Positions 1 to 11,969 of a stretch of DNA of 64,000 bases are shown piece after piece. How positions within the stretch are numbered: the stretch's first letter is position 1; every line of letters starts with the position of its first letter. The position numbers were made by a program, and so were the translations under genes. The notes beneath the pieces are model-generated. The model was not told where the DNA came from. It worked only from the letters and a program-made list of their open reading frames with translations, and ran no database searches. Origin of the DNA: Adineta ricciae (Eukaryota > Rotifera > Eurotatoria > Adinetida > Adinetidae); the NCBI GenBank assembly GCA_905250025.1, contig CAJNOJ010000107.1, positions 267,071-331,070 on the forward strand, in the 5' to 3' direction.

Positions 1-179
1 TCTCCTTTCTTGCTTGCGCGCGCGCGCTCTCTCTCTCTAGCCCGATTTGCTTTCCACTTACCAACATTGATCATAAACAAAATTGTTCTGGATTAATCTG
101 AACAAGTATTTTGTTATTTGGAAATAACAACTAATGTTTGTGCTGCTTTTCTTTCTCATTGTTGACATTTCTTTCACAG
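1..179. other. Left edge: microsatellite and probable intron of the RhoGEF gene
   Basis: A short alternating GC run followed by CT repeats occupies about positions 17-39. The rest is AT-rich and ends in a pyrimidine tract plus CAG at 175-179, which I read as the 3' splice site of the first visible RhoGEF exon. No coding exon is convincing here. The true 5' end of the gene is probably left of the window. Confidence 0.5.
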
Positions 180-3100
180 ATTCGTCTATCAAATGGTCAA
201 TTAAATGATTTATCGTACGAACGTCGTGAACGTGTCTATTCCGCAAGTTCAACTGATCAGATCAATCTAAATCGAGCCAATCCGTTGTACCTATCACGTT
301 ACCGGAATTCTTGTTGGTTTCGTTGTCGAACAGTATCCTCCTCGTCATCATCGTTCGATGAATATAATTCATCAGATTTGAACGAAAAGTTCGCTTCATT
401 CAATTCCACACATACAGCGTATGCCCGTTTGAAACGCTTTACTGAGCGATTACTCGAATTGGAGCGAAAAGCACACGAAAGTGTTTTTACTAACAGATAC
501 AATCATAAGATTTCATCGAAAACGGACTCATCTGTGGATACTAAAGCCCAACAAGAGGAAAATCGATCGTTTCAATCAGCGAAAACAAAGTTAGTCAGTT
601 GAGTAACCATCGTTTATTGGCAAATATTCTTTCTAGTTCTAAACTCAAACTTCGTCGCGTTCAAAGTCATCCACAAGTAGTCAAAATCAAACCTCTCCAT
701 GCTGAATCAATACGGCAAGTGAAAACTATGTCTACGATCAATGTCTTACCCATGGAATCGTCATCAACACGCCGCTCTTCATTTGTAACATATCCGGTAA
801 ACAATGAAACAATTCCTCAAGAAACAGCAGCTCCAATCGTCAAGGATAAGAACATTTCCTTTCAAGTTAGCTCGACCAAAATCAATCGGAAAGTTGAAGT
901 TAAAACTAAACAAGAAGATAAAATCTGTACAAAAAATAATCAAACATCATCGCCAACAATAGTCACTCGAATCATCAAAACACAACCAGCGACGGCACCA
1001 CATCGTGTTAGTGTTCAACAGCAACCCAGATCGTCAGGTAAAGACTTAGCACGACAGGAAAGGTCTACTTTCGACATTTGCTTTCTTTCAGTGACGGACA
1101 GTTCGATACACCGTGTTCGAGTTAGTGTCAGTTCATCTCCTCAAGGAAATGAATTGACGAGAAGTTCTTCAAGTCAATTTATTTTTCCAGAACCTTCCAA
1201 ACCAACTTCAAATCACGAATCGTCAACAAGCAACGATGATTCCTATTCCAAAATGATCTCAAATTTTGTTTCAGAAAATCTTGCCGAATCATCGAAATTG
1301 GACGTCGAAGAAACATTCGATCGTCGACCTTTGCTTGATCTAATCAGTGAATTAAACCGTCGACATACATTAAATCAAGCTCCAGTAATTCCTCCACTTG
1401 ATAGAGCACAATCAATCGAAAGACGAGCAGATACACCATCGCCAACCGATATCCTTCCGCCGAAACCTCTCAGTCCTTTTCGGCCGGTGATTGTTCATAA
1501 GAAATATCAAGTAAACGAATACAAAATCTTCCTGAGGAAGTATTCTTCGGTTTCTTTTTTTCAAGGAACCTATCGGTCGATTTGAATTCGTGGATGGTAG
1601 CGGTGATTCAACACCAACACTGAGTCGACAGAATAGTCGGGCTTCAGTGACACGCAGTCATACATTCAACACCTCAACGAATAACAATTCAAATTTGAAG
1701 AAGATACCTCTGAATGAAATGAAACCAACAGATGATTCGACATGTCAATCAACGCCTGAATTGAGTTGTTCGAACGAAAGAGAACGCGAAACAACTGAGC
1801 CGACAATTCAGATTGAAGAAACTAGCGGATTATCAACGAGTGGTACTATTCTAAGTAGTACATCACTCACAGCACTGACTCCTACGTCGAGTGGAACGAT
1901 TGACGACAAGAACGAGGTATGCACATGTTCTTTTCTTTTTCTTCCAATATTGCTTTATCATCACATACTCGGTAAAGAGGAAAATTATCAGATAGATGAA
2001 AGAAATACTTCTACCGCCTGCGCGTTTTTTTCCTCTCCCTTCTTCCCTTCTTCTATCTTTCATCCATCGTTTCTGACTCTATCTAACGACAACATAACAA
2101 ACACATCATATTAATATATGGAATGTCAAATGTGATCTCCATCATGTCCGATCAAAAGACATCACATTCACCGCCGTTAATTCGAGCAACCACGCCTGCT
2201 CCTAATGATCGATCAACACAATCGAATTTTACCTTTTATGGAGTTCGACGTCATCATTCCGCACCACAACAAGAATGTCGTTGGCAACAGGTCCTTTCTT
2301 TCTTTCTTTGTTATCAATTTCCTCATCAGTTATCTTTGATCTCTGACAAATTTCTCTTATTGTTTTGATTTTTTTATCATTTCAGGCCAAACGAAAAGCC
2401 ATTGCCATGCAAATGTACGATACCGAGTAATCCTATGTTGAAGCTCTGAAAAACCTCGTGACGGTAAAATCGCGTTTTTTTTTCCTTCAGATCAAATAGG
2501 AGATTTGATGTTGACATTGTAAAACGAGAAATACTCTAATTTGTTGACATAGTTGATCATATCGAATCCCATAATGTGTTTTTAGAAATATTATTTACCC
2601 ATGAAAGATAAAGCCGTTATTTCAAATGATCTTGTCAATGATATTTTTTATAAAATTCCCGAAATCCATATTCATCATACGGTAAGTTCATTTGTTCTTA
2701 TCATTATTTGTCTTCTCCAATTGTCATTTCTTCTTAGGCATTCTTGATCTCGCTGTCACAGAGATTATCTCAATGGGATAATAAACAAACTGTGGGTGAT
2801 CTTCTTTTTCAGATGGTAAATAGATTGCCGAAGCAAATAGAAAATGTTTTGTTTTTCCTATCTTATCTGATGAATCTAGTTTACCCGAACATCAGTCATC
2901 GAGACGTACACAAGTTTTGTTAATAATTATAAAACAGCTCAAATTGCCATTCGTCTTTGCCGTGACTCGTCGTCGTTTAATAAATTTCTCGAACAACAAG
3001 CGCGAATTCATCGTGGCCGATTAACGTTACGCGATCTGATCATTCAACCGGTGCAACGTATTCCAAGATATGAACTATATATCAAAGACTTTCTCAAATG

Positions 3101-6100
3101 TACAAATTCAAATCATGCAGATTATCCACTATTGCTTAAAGCACAATCGGAAATTCATTCGCTAGCTGAACAAATTGATCAAGTACAGAAAGATGTTGGT
3201 TCAACTGAATTAGCCGTGACGAACAACTCACTCGAAGTCGTTCAAGAAATGATCGAAAACTTAACTGATGTTTGTCATGAATTATTTTCGCAATGATATC
3301 TATGAGCATTTCTCTTTTCTAGTTAGTCAATGCTGATCGATACTATATTCGTCATGATGTGGTTACTATTCAATCGCCATCGGGATTGAAAAAAGATCGA
3401 TGTATCTTTTTATTCAATGATTTAATTATTATTACAAGTTGTAAGCGAAGAAGTGGAACATTAACAAAGAAGCCGACATCTTCGGTGATTATGTATGTGA
3501 AAGAAAAGGTTCGAATGTAGATGTAATTCGTTTTTGTCTTTTTGCAGAAACTCGCCTTCAGGAAAACAGTACATTGACAATGCAAAACATAAATTAATCA
3601 TGAAGATTTCATTGGACAGTGTCGATCTAGCTGCAGGTAAGTCTCGATGAGGAAACAAGTTAGTTCAGGATCTCGTGTTGTCAAAATTCTCGTTGTATTC
3701 TAACTACCATTTGATAAGCAGTGTCATTAACGATCAGAAAGTACCCAAAATAACAATTAGCATCTTCCTAATCCGTTGAAAGATCGATACAAGGTTTTTG
3801 TCTGGCTTTTATCAACGAAAATTCGTGATGTTATTTGTTCTTCTTCGTTTGCAGTAGATCATGTGAAGAAACGAGGAACGCCGCCAACCATAGTTAAATC
3901 TCACTCCACTGCCAGTTCAGGCGGAGAGAAATATCGTCATTTAGAAGACGACGTTGTCACTCTCGGACAAATGAGTGATTTGGCTAAAACGATCACTGTT
4001 CCTCATCAAGTAAAACTTCCTATATGATTCAATTCTTTCGATCGATTGCGAATTCAATCCATTTCTAGCATCTGGACGAATCGTTAAGAGAAACTCTTCA
4101 TGTCATCAGCAAACACATCACTGACGAAACATCATCCGTATCAAGTGTAAGAACTACAAGTCCGGAACCAACGACAACAGATATTTTGCAACAGAAATCC
4201 AATAATATTCAACTAATCATGCATACAACGTGAGTAGTGCAGATAGTTTTACGAGTTTGCTTCTTAATCGGATGTGATCATGTAGAGAACGTACGGAAAC
4301 GATTGATGTTATCTTGTCGTCTGCCGAACATCGAGCAAACTGGCAAAAGAGCTTTCTTGAAGCGAAGAAAGCTCTTTGTAAGTGAATTTTCGATGGAGAA
4401 AATCATTCCTATAATTATTATTCTAGTCGAAGCTGCTACGGGCCGACGAAATATCAGTTTTCAGCATGTTCTAACACTTCCACATAGTCGCCCAGGAAGT
4501 CAAGTATGTTTTCTAAAAGACAAACCATTGGCTTCTTCAGTTTTCTGTTTAGTTTTCTTGCGGTGCGCCTCGTTTATCATTAGGTGATATTTGTATTTGT
4601 AATTCCGATGGTCAAGTATGTTTGGTTAACGTTCAACCTAATGTAACAATAAAAGCCTGCAATACAGTGATATCATCACGTATTAATTGTGTTGCCTATG
4701 TTCCATCACACAAAGGTCGACGAACGGGAAGTAGTATAAAGCATCGTCATCATCAACATAAACAAAAACATCAGGAAGATCATGAAGGAGAACGACAAGA
4801 AGATAAACATGAAGAACATTTGTTGAAACAAGAAGCAGGTTTAGCAGTGAAGAATTCTGATGTGTCCACAACAGTCGAATCATTTTTTGACATCGATTCG
4901 AGTGATGATGAAGATACATCGACGATCAATAACGAAGATGTATTCTCAATTGATTCGACAACGCCGTCACAACAATGCATTTTACTAGAAAGTGACCTTC
5001 ATAATGAACAACAAGATACAAGAGAAGCTACGATGTGGTTAGGCACCGATGATGGAATGTAAGTTCGAATCGATTGGAAAGAGTGGCAAATCTGTGGGTT
5101 CTGTTTAGAATTCTAATCTTTCAATGTACAGAGACGATGAAAACAGTTGCAAGGAAGAGTCGCATTGTTAAACAACTTGGTTCTCCGATTCATTCCATCT
5201 TGTAAGTTTGAATACGAAATGTACTGCCGGTTGTTTATGATGATATTTAGATATACCGATAACAAAGTTTTCGTTGCACTGAGTCATGGCGAATTATGTG
5301 TTTTTCGTCGAGATTTAAGTAGATACATGTCAATATGATAAATGAGAAGAATCTGAGTTTGTCTGATGATTTCAGGTGGCCATTGGGATTTAGATTGTCC
5401 AACAATTCGATCTATTGAAGAAGACTCTCTTCGGTGTGGTGGTAGTGGACATCATGATATCGATGATGGAGATAACGTTGATCCGATATCTGTCATGGCC
5501 TTGGCTGCTGGAAGATTATGGTGTGCTATACGCGATCGTATATTTGTTGTTTGTCCAAATTCACTCAACGTCGAAGTAATCTATTCTATGAATTCGTATT
5601 CCTTGTAACTCAATCAAATTTCGTTTAGCATTCATTTCTTGTTGACGATTGTCATCGTCATGTGTGTAGTATTGCTCCAGGAGGATCATCGATGCATCAT
5701 GTTTGGATAGCATCTCAAGGTTCACATGAAATTCGTCTTTATCATGCAACACATTTTGTTTGTCTATTGGAAACAAGTATTCGAACTGCAGTAACACAGA
5801 AACTGCAAGGTACATTTCTTCTCATACTATTCAACAAATCCTTTTTCTTTTCCTTTCCTAGTATGTGATGATATTATTCGAGCTCATAAATTAGGCTGTC
5901 TAAGAGTCAGCGCTCTTCATATATGTAAAGAAACACTCTGGGTTGGAACAAGTGCAGGTGTATTGCTTAACATCTCTGTTCCACAACTACTCGATTCGGG
6001 CAATAACAAATTAACTGCCAGTTCATTGCAATTGAAAAGTCTATCGTTTGGTCATGCGGGACCTGTACGATTTATCCTTTCGACAGATACAACGGTTGTC

Positions 6101-6235
6101 TCTTCTACTGATGATATTACAAATATGAAAACGATTGTCTTGAGTATCGGAGATGGTTTTGAAGATTACGCAACTAATGATGAAACATTGGGCAAAGATG
6201 ATGCACTTCCTCATGTGATAGTTTGGCAACTATGA
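180..6235 (+). CDS. ARHGEF17: Rho guanine nucleotide exchange factor, ARHGEF17/TEM4-like (5' partial; one in-frame stop)
   Basis: This is a multi-exon RhoGEF predicted to load GTP onto Rho GTPases at the actin cytoskeleton. The N-terminal part (180-2290) is long, Ser-rich and disordered. A DH domain follows (about 2386-3269) with the family motif PVQRIPRYELYIKDF, then a PH-like region (about 3323-4400). The C-terminal beta-propeller-like region (about 4560-6235) carries GDICICNSDGQVCLVNVQ, WLGTDDG, NKVFVALSHGELCVFRRDL and GGHWDLD, the hallmark order of vertebrate ARHGEF17. Introns are mostly 47-60 nt, for example 590-636 (phase 2), 1511-1565 and 3270-3322, and the exons join in phase. Between WLGTDDG and NKVFVAL the acceptor at 5107-5108 gives a continuous propeller strand. 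The anomaly is a TAA at 2428-2430, in the first DH helix, with homologous sequence (SYVEALKNLV) resuming in the same frame. ARHGEF10 is the alternative family but fits the C-terminus less well. Confidence 0.85.
2428..2430 (+). other. In-frame TAA in the DH domain of the RhoGEF
   Basis: The exon beginning after the TTTCAG acceptor at 2381-2385 reads ...MYDTE, stop, SYVEALKNLVT and then a GT donor at 2464. The reading frame before the stop is fixed by the phase-0 junction. The frame after it is fixed by the next exon (KYYLPMKDK). Using the GTAATC at 2427 as a donor would put the following exon out of frame, so splicing does not remove the stop. Confidence 0.75.
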
Positions 6236-6342
6236 AAAGAGGATTCGATTTTTTTTCTTCTCGTCTGTATATAAAGACACTATGCTGCAGGTCAGCAACG
6301 ATTTTTCTGCAAATTTTTCTTTCGACGACTGTCTTTGCCTTC

Positions 6343-6364
6343 GTGTGTGTGTGTGTGTGTGTGT
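6343..6364. repeat. (GT)n microsatellite
   Basis: An uninterrupted GT dinucleotide run of about 11 units lies in the shared 3' region between the converging RhoGEF and LC8-like genes. Confidence 0.9.
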
Positions 6365-6449
6365 GCTTTGTTTGTTTGTTTTCAGTGAAGAGAAAAGAAC
6401 AACCCTTGAAATGCGTGGCACTCGATTCCTTTATTAAGACAAAAAAAAT

Positions 6450-6803
6450 TTAACATTTGCCTTTGAAAATTAATACCGCAACTTTACCAACATCGAGAAT
6501 AATACGTTTTTCGTCATCGGAAGTGATTGACAGTGCGAAATCTTTGCCAAGGATGCATTGCCATGATGGACTATGAAGTTGATCGAATTGATAACGAATA
6601 TATTTCGCAAGAGCCGCACGGGATTTGAGCGAATAACCATTGAATTTCGTAAATGCTAGTTTAGTAATACGTACAGCGTCAGTATTCATTGACTCAGTCA
6701 TATTACTGATACGCACAACGACATTCGGTGGAGAAGAAGCGTTTCCTCTGCTGAATAGAAATACTAAACAGAGGATGAGTATTGAAAGATGATAGCTTTG
6801 CAT
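6450..6803 (-). CDS. LC8-type dynein light chain-like protein with a signal peptide
   Basis: This is a single-exon 117-residue protein. Residues 1-22 form a hydrophobic signal peptide (ILILCLVFLFSRGNA). Residues 27-117 align along the whole LC8 (DYNLL) fold: NMTESMNTDAV matches the NADMSEEMQQDAV-type helix, AKYIRYQFDQLHSPSWQCILGK matches IKKEFDKKYNPTWHCIVG, and VGKVAVLIFKG matches LGQVAILLFKSG. LC8 is normally a cytosolic dimeric hub of 85-90 residues that binds short linear motifs as an added beta-strand. The leader here implies entry to the secretory pathway. The Trp-x-Cys-Ile-x-Gly strand is kept, while the strand usually reading HxTxHFIYF is replaced. The start is the first ATG and lies just before the hydrophobic stretch. 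The fold assignment is firm; the function is unknown. Confidence 0.75.
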   Translation of the reverse strand: MQSYHLSILILCLVFLFSRGNASSPPNVVVRISNMTESMNTDAVRITKLAFTKFNGYSLKSRAALAKYIRYQFDQLHSPSWQCILGKDFALSITSDDEKRIILDVGKVAVLIFKGKC

Positions 6804-7615
6804 TCGAAATGATTCTGTTTGAATGAAACAAACACATCAAATCTATCTGGATCATTTTACCATTTATCTTATCAATATTACGACGATGTTTGACAAGAAT
6901 CACGCAACGGACATCTTCAACGAATAGATCAACATGTGTTATCGTAATTTGATGAGACTAACTGTGAACACAAGCATGATAAACAAAGTTCTATTGCGGT
7001 TGTGTAATCACACTAATCTTAATACGCACAGTCGGGATGTCCTTATCTTCCGATAGATGTTAACTATAGCGTAATATACACAACATCAGACTTTTCTTCT
7101 TGTTGTACTCATGAACGCACAAGAGAATATTGTCAATAAGATATTTATAATTAAATAGATTTTTCCATACAAAAAAAAGTTTTATTTTTGTCAATTGTTC
7201 AACAGAAATTCTTCTTGATGATAAGCATTTGAAGTGCAACAGAAAACCTGACTATACTGGTTGATAGCGGATAGAATATTTAATTTCCTTCACGAAAAAG
7301 TAGTTTTTTTTACATATTTGCACATGTTAGTGTGTTTCGAAATAGAAACAATAAAAGTACCTTGAAAAGTACTAAATAGTCGTTATTGTTATAGAAAAAG
7401 GACACCAATTCAACAAGTGTTTCACATGATAAACTGGTAAAAAAACATACGCCATTCCAGTTTTTACTCAGATACTGTGTTGTATCTTGATAATATAAAC
7501 ATGAACATCCGTTTTTTGTCTGAATAGACTCTTTATATAGGGAAGTTCATTCATCGATTGTTTTATTTAATTTCTCTTTCTCATTGTCGTTGTAAAAGAA
7601 CAAGACTTGAACTGA
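6804..7615. other. Intergenic region
   Basis: AT-rich sequence upstream of both the LC8-like gene (minus) and the polycystin-like relic (plus), so it probably holds two divergent promoters. I see no open frame, RNA gene or clear repeat. Confidence 0.5.
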
Positions 7616-10600
7616 ATGATTGACAAATTCTTATCTTTTCGGTGGACGATCAGATTATGGCAGTTGACACAGATTTTTGTTTTCATACGATTAACATCAG
7701 GTAAGGATTTTGGAGATATCCTCTCGGGTAGTAATTAGGCAACAGTTGTGTATACAAAGGTTATCCACAAATCTTCATATGAGAGAAACCAGTAGAGAAA
7801 AGGATTATTAGAACACTGTATTTACCTGAAATCAACTGAATAGTCGGATAGTGGTAGTGAATCTTACCTCGTTAACGATTACACGCAATATTGGATCAGG
7901 ACCAGGCGCATTTCCTAATCAGTTTAATGCATGCACATATCTCTGTGTTGTTGGAACATCGATATACGTTCTAGATAGGCTGAACTATCGAATTCAACAA
8001 TGGGCAATAAATGGAACGAATCCAACGACTCGTATTGGAACAATTGGTTTTAGCTATGCTATTTTTGTTGATCAATACGAGAACTTGTACGATAGTTTGC
8101 TAAATGATAATAAAGTCATAAGCTATCCACCAAACTCAACAATTTCTAGCATAGTAGCGGGAAATGGTAATGCAAGTTCGCAGCCCTCTCGACTGAATTT
8201 TCCTAACGGTATATATGTGAACAATGATTTGACTGTCTATGTTGCCGATTATAACAATCATCGAATACAAATCTGGTCGGCTAGAGCATCAAGCAGGAAA
8301 ACTGTCACTGAGGATGGAACATATGGTTCTGACTTATCAAGACTAAATAATGCATCGGTAGTAGTCTTAGATATTAATGGATATGTATACATTGCTGATT
8401 CCAATAATAACCGTATTGTACGCTAGGCGCCGAATTCAACTACCGATGTTTGCATTATCAGTTGCACAGGGAACTATGGGACAAGTACCCGTCAGTTGAA
8501 TTATCCAGTTGACCTACAATTTGATAGTTATGGGTCATTGTATGTATGTGATAATGGAAATCATCGAATACAAAAATTCGCTATTTTACACAATCCAAGT
8601 AAGACGTCTGGTTCATTTATTATAAAATCAATATTTGTATTTTTTCCTCTGATTAAGTCGAAACAATTACGACAAGTCAAGTTCCTTCTACAGGTAATCA
8701 CTAGCAATATTTCACTAAATGTCTTATTTTCTCTATAATCTAGTTCAAACATAAACTTTGCTTGCAACAACATATACACCAACTAGCACGCTAAGTAATT
8801 ATACAACACACAATTTAACTTGTTATGCACATTGACGGAATTTTCTTTTCTAGTTTCAACTTTTACTTCCTGAATATCATCGACAACACTAGTACAGTCG
8901 ACTATGGCAATCTTCTACAAGGATGGCAACTACTTTACAGTGGTCAACAGTAAATACAAATACCATTTTGCAACGACCGTCGATAACTGTTGTACCAACT
9001 TCACGACAATCAACTACAGATTATCATACGCAAACGTTACAAAAATCTCAATCGCCTCTCAACGCATATTACCACTCAAAGTTCACGTACGAGTTCAAAT
9101 CTATTTAAGGCTAAAGTTTAATACTGATAATCATTTTAGGATCTATTTTAACAATACAGTCTACTATGATTGCCATGTTATCATCGACAATAGCACTATT
9201 GATGACGTCGTGTGAGCCCCTATAATACTTTAATGCATGTTTTTCCTCCTATTTTGAATTCAGATTGTTCCGATCCTATTATTTCACGTTGGCCCTACAA
9301 TCCATCAATCTCGATGCCTCGACAAATTCGTCGAAGTGAAGATTTCTCCATCAGTTCTTCTCTCGACTTATATTGCAAGCAATCACTTGCTGTATTTGAA
9401 CAGTGGACGATTCATAAATGCTTAGACTCCTCGTGCAGTTTAAAACAATCAATGACAATCTCATCAGTACACTTAACACTCGTTGAATTATTCATTCCAT
9501 CAAAAACACCCGATTATAGAGTATACCAACTGACTCTAACTGTAAAAATGAGTACAGCAATGAAACTAATGACGTCTGCTTTGACATATATCGAAATTAT
9601 TTCATCACTTATTCAAGTCGAATTGATTCCATTGATGGTCACTTAGGCATATCAACAATCATTGATTGTCAATCCAGAAAAATTCTCAATTGATCCCGAT
9701 CAATCTCATTTCAACTCCACAGTTCGTACTAATGATCACATCTAATCTATTGCAGACAATTCTTCTGTTGTTTAAATTCTAGAATTGGAACTACACTTAT
9801 TTCTACGGTATCTATAATCAAGTCCTATCACCAATTGACATGTCGCCCAGTAAGAGTGACACTTTTTTTTATAAATCTGATTCAAAGATCATCTGTATCT
9901 TTCCAAAAATAAAGACAACGGAAGTTTATGGAGCTACGGATTAAACTCATCTCGTTCATCGCTCGTCATATCTCCCGGCTTTCTTTCATCCAATCAAACG
10001 TACCATTTCCAAGTTCAACTGACAAGTATCTACAATTCTTCAGTAATTTCCACTGGCAATCTTTTAGTTCAAGTTCAAGATGATATATCAATGGTAATCA
10101 TCATTAAGGAAGCACATTACACATCTCCTTACGCACACACACTCTCAGATGAATTCGCGCATCTTCTATATGGCGGAAATCAAAATGGTGTTTGTCAAGT
10201 TTTGACATCGATTAGTCAAGTGGTGAGCATTTTTGCAGATGAAAACCTTCAATTAGTAATTCAAAGTATGTTCGAATTTCTTCGATTTCTAAAGAATAAG
10301 ATCATGTCTCATTCGAATATAACATGTCCGCTGTGGATATATTCATCTCACCATTGATCAGCAACTCTTTACAAGTCTTATGGCGGTTAGATTCTCCTGT
10401 TACCAGCCTATACTTGTTAATAGTCCAATAATCGATCAGGAATATCATATAATTTCGCTTCATTCGAACGCGATTTGAATACGTTTGCTGCAGTTCAAGA
10501 ATACATAATGATATTTATCAATAATTTAACTATTACAACAATTGAGAGTATTCTATTACAAGCATCAACCTGATCTCAGTTAACTGCTACAACCAATCAA

Positions 10601-11315
10601 CCTAATTATCTTTCCATGTTGCAGTTCGATGCCCGGCCCTCTCAATTTCTTGATACATTGAAATATGTTCGCAAAGATTTGTTCTACTTTGGATGGATTT
10701 TTCTTATTATTTACATTTCGTTCATGTCATTGTTCTATTTGCTGTTTCATTCAAAGATTTGGACGTGTTCGGAACTGTATCGTACCAATGAGATTTTGTT
10801 GTTGTTAAAATTTGATAGCGAAGATTTGTATCAGGCAAATGTTGTTCTTGGACCTCTGGTGTTCGCATTATTTATCTATTTTGCGGTGTTTATCTGTGGT
10901 ACTATGATGATTGCAATTATCAATAATGGTTTTCGACAGATTCGGTCAGTGGATCAGACGATGGCGACTAGTGATGAAAATCTTTTTGTATTCCTGTTGG
11001 AACATGCGAAGCATAAATTGGGTAAACAGAGATAAATCTCTATTTGATAGGAGTTCTATGAAATTTTTCATGTAGGTTTTCGTGGAAAGAATGGAATGAG
11101 ACCGCAAGACGAGACAAGTGTCGAACATGACAGTCCAGTGGACGAATTATTAAGCGAAATAGATGAATTGGATAGGATACTAAAGAAGGTATGTATACGC
11201 ATTCGATAAATCGCTGATAAATATGGTTTTTTCTTGATTTAATACAAAATAGTTCCTTCGCGTTCGTCAAGAGCTGGGGCAGAAATTGATGTTTACGTTG
11301 AAGATATCGAGTGAT
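7616..11315 (+). pseudogene. Decayed NHL-repeat / REJ / polycystin-1-like membrane protein gene
   Basis: The remains lie in domain order. A leader-like first exon (7616-7715) begins with ATG and ends at a GGTAAGG donor. NHL beta-propeller repeats follow (7851-8590), with repeated units such as VYVADYNNHRIQIW, YIADSNNNRIVR and YVCDNGNHRIQKF. Next come a degenerate Thr/Ser-rich linker (8600-9200) and a REJ-like segment (about 9210-10360). Last are the final pore and transmembrane part of a PKD channel (10616-11035, with NVVLGPLVFALFIYFAVFICGTMMIAIINNGF) and an acidic coiled-coil tail with stop near 11313. The NHL frame is broken by a TAG at 8424-8426 exactly where the family has Trp (RIVR, stop, APNSTTD). 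Further breaks occur in the REJ region, and the PLAT domain and most transmembrane helices are missing. Intact relatives would be sensory or adhesion-type polycystins. Confidence 0.7.
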
Positions 11316-11623
11316 TGAGGACTACACGCCAAAGAGGCATTGAAGCTTCTTTTTCTCGTGTACTATTTGTTGTGTAAAGAAAAAGAATGCTGCTTATCAT
11401 CTAAACCTACACACAGAGAAAAGGCGCGTGATAGAGGTAAAACGAAGATACCGTTTTTAACTTTACAAAACAAAATATTGTTGCTTAGAGGAATTGATGA
11501 ATTCCGATACAAAAATAATATTACTCATATCGTAAAGAAGATGTGCCATAACATCTTAATCTAACCATGACTATCGCCTACAAATGCTACACTCTGATAG
11601 GAATGTCATGAATAACTCAGCAG

Positions 11624-11630
11624 TATATAA
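11624..11630 (+). promoter_or_regulatory. TATA box of the small membrane protein gene
   Basis: TATATAA lies 54 nt upstream of the ATG at 11684, in a position that leaves a short 5' UTR. It is a good match to a core TATA element in otherwise mixed sequence. Confidence 0.5.
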
Positions 11631-11683
11631 ATTCTCTCTTTTTACATCCATTGAATATTCATATCTGCTCTTTGTGAATAAAC

Positions 11684-11938
11684 ATGGTGACTCACCTTTG
11701 TTCGAGCAATAGCTGTCAGTTTTCTACATTCATAATTATTGTCGTCGGGTGTTTGACTGCGATCATTCTATTTACTATGCTTATTGCGATATTAATCAAA
11801 CGTCAGAAGAACAAACAACTAGATCAAATACCTGAAATTCAAGAACATCAGCTATGGACGCCTTATTCAATTTCCAGTGTGATTAATTATCCTGCTCTGG
11901 AATCATATTTGAAAACTAATTCAAGTGAACAAGTGTGA
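11684..11938 (+). CDS. Small single-pass membrane protein, unknown function
   Basis: An 84-residue single-exon frame. Residues 1-13 are short and Cys-containing. Residues 14-39 are strongly hydrophobic (FIIIVVGCLTAIILFTMLIAILI) and are followed by a basic stop-transfer patch (KRQKNK), so the C-terminal half is predicted to be cytosolic. A TATA box precedes it and AATAAA follows the stop at about 11956, which supports a real compact transcription unit. I recognise no family. It faces the 7TM receptor gene 3' to 3' with only about 30 nt between stop codons. Confidence 0.5.
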   Translation: MVTHLCSSNSCQFSTFIIIVVGCLTAIILFTMLIAILIKRQKNKQLDQIPEIQEHQLWTPYSISSVINYPALESYLKTNSSEQV

Positions 11939-11969
11939 CTTTTTTTATTGTACTCAATAAAAGTGTAAA

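Noticed and set aside
5132-5172. Second apparent nonsense frame in the RhoGEF propeller
   Set aside because: It arises only with the acceptor at 5130-5131. The upstream acceptor at 5107-5108 restores a continuous frame (IILIFQCTETMKT) matching the family.
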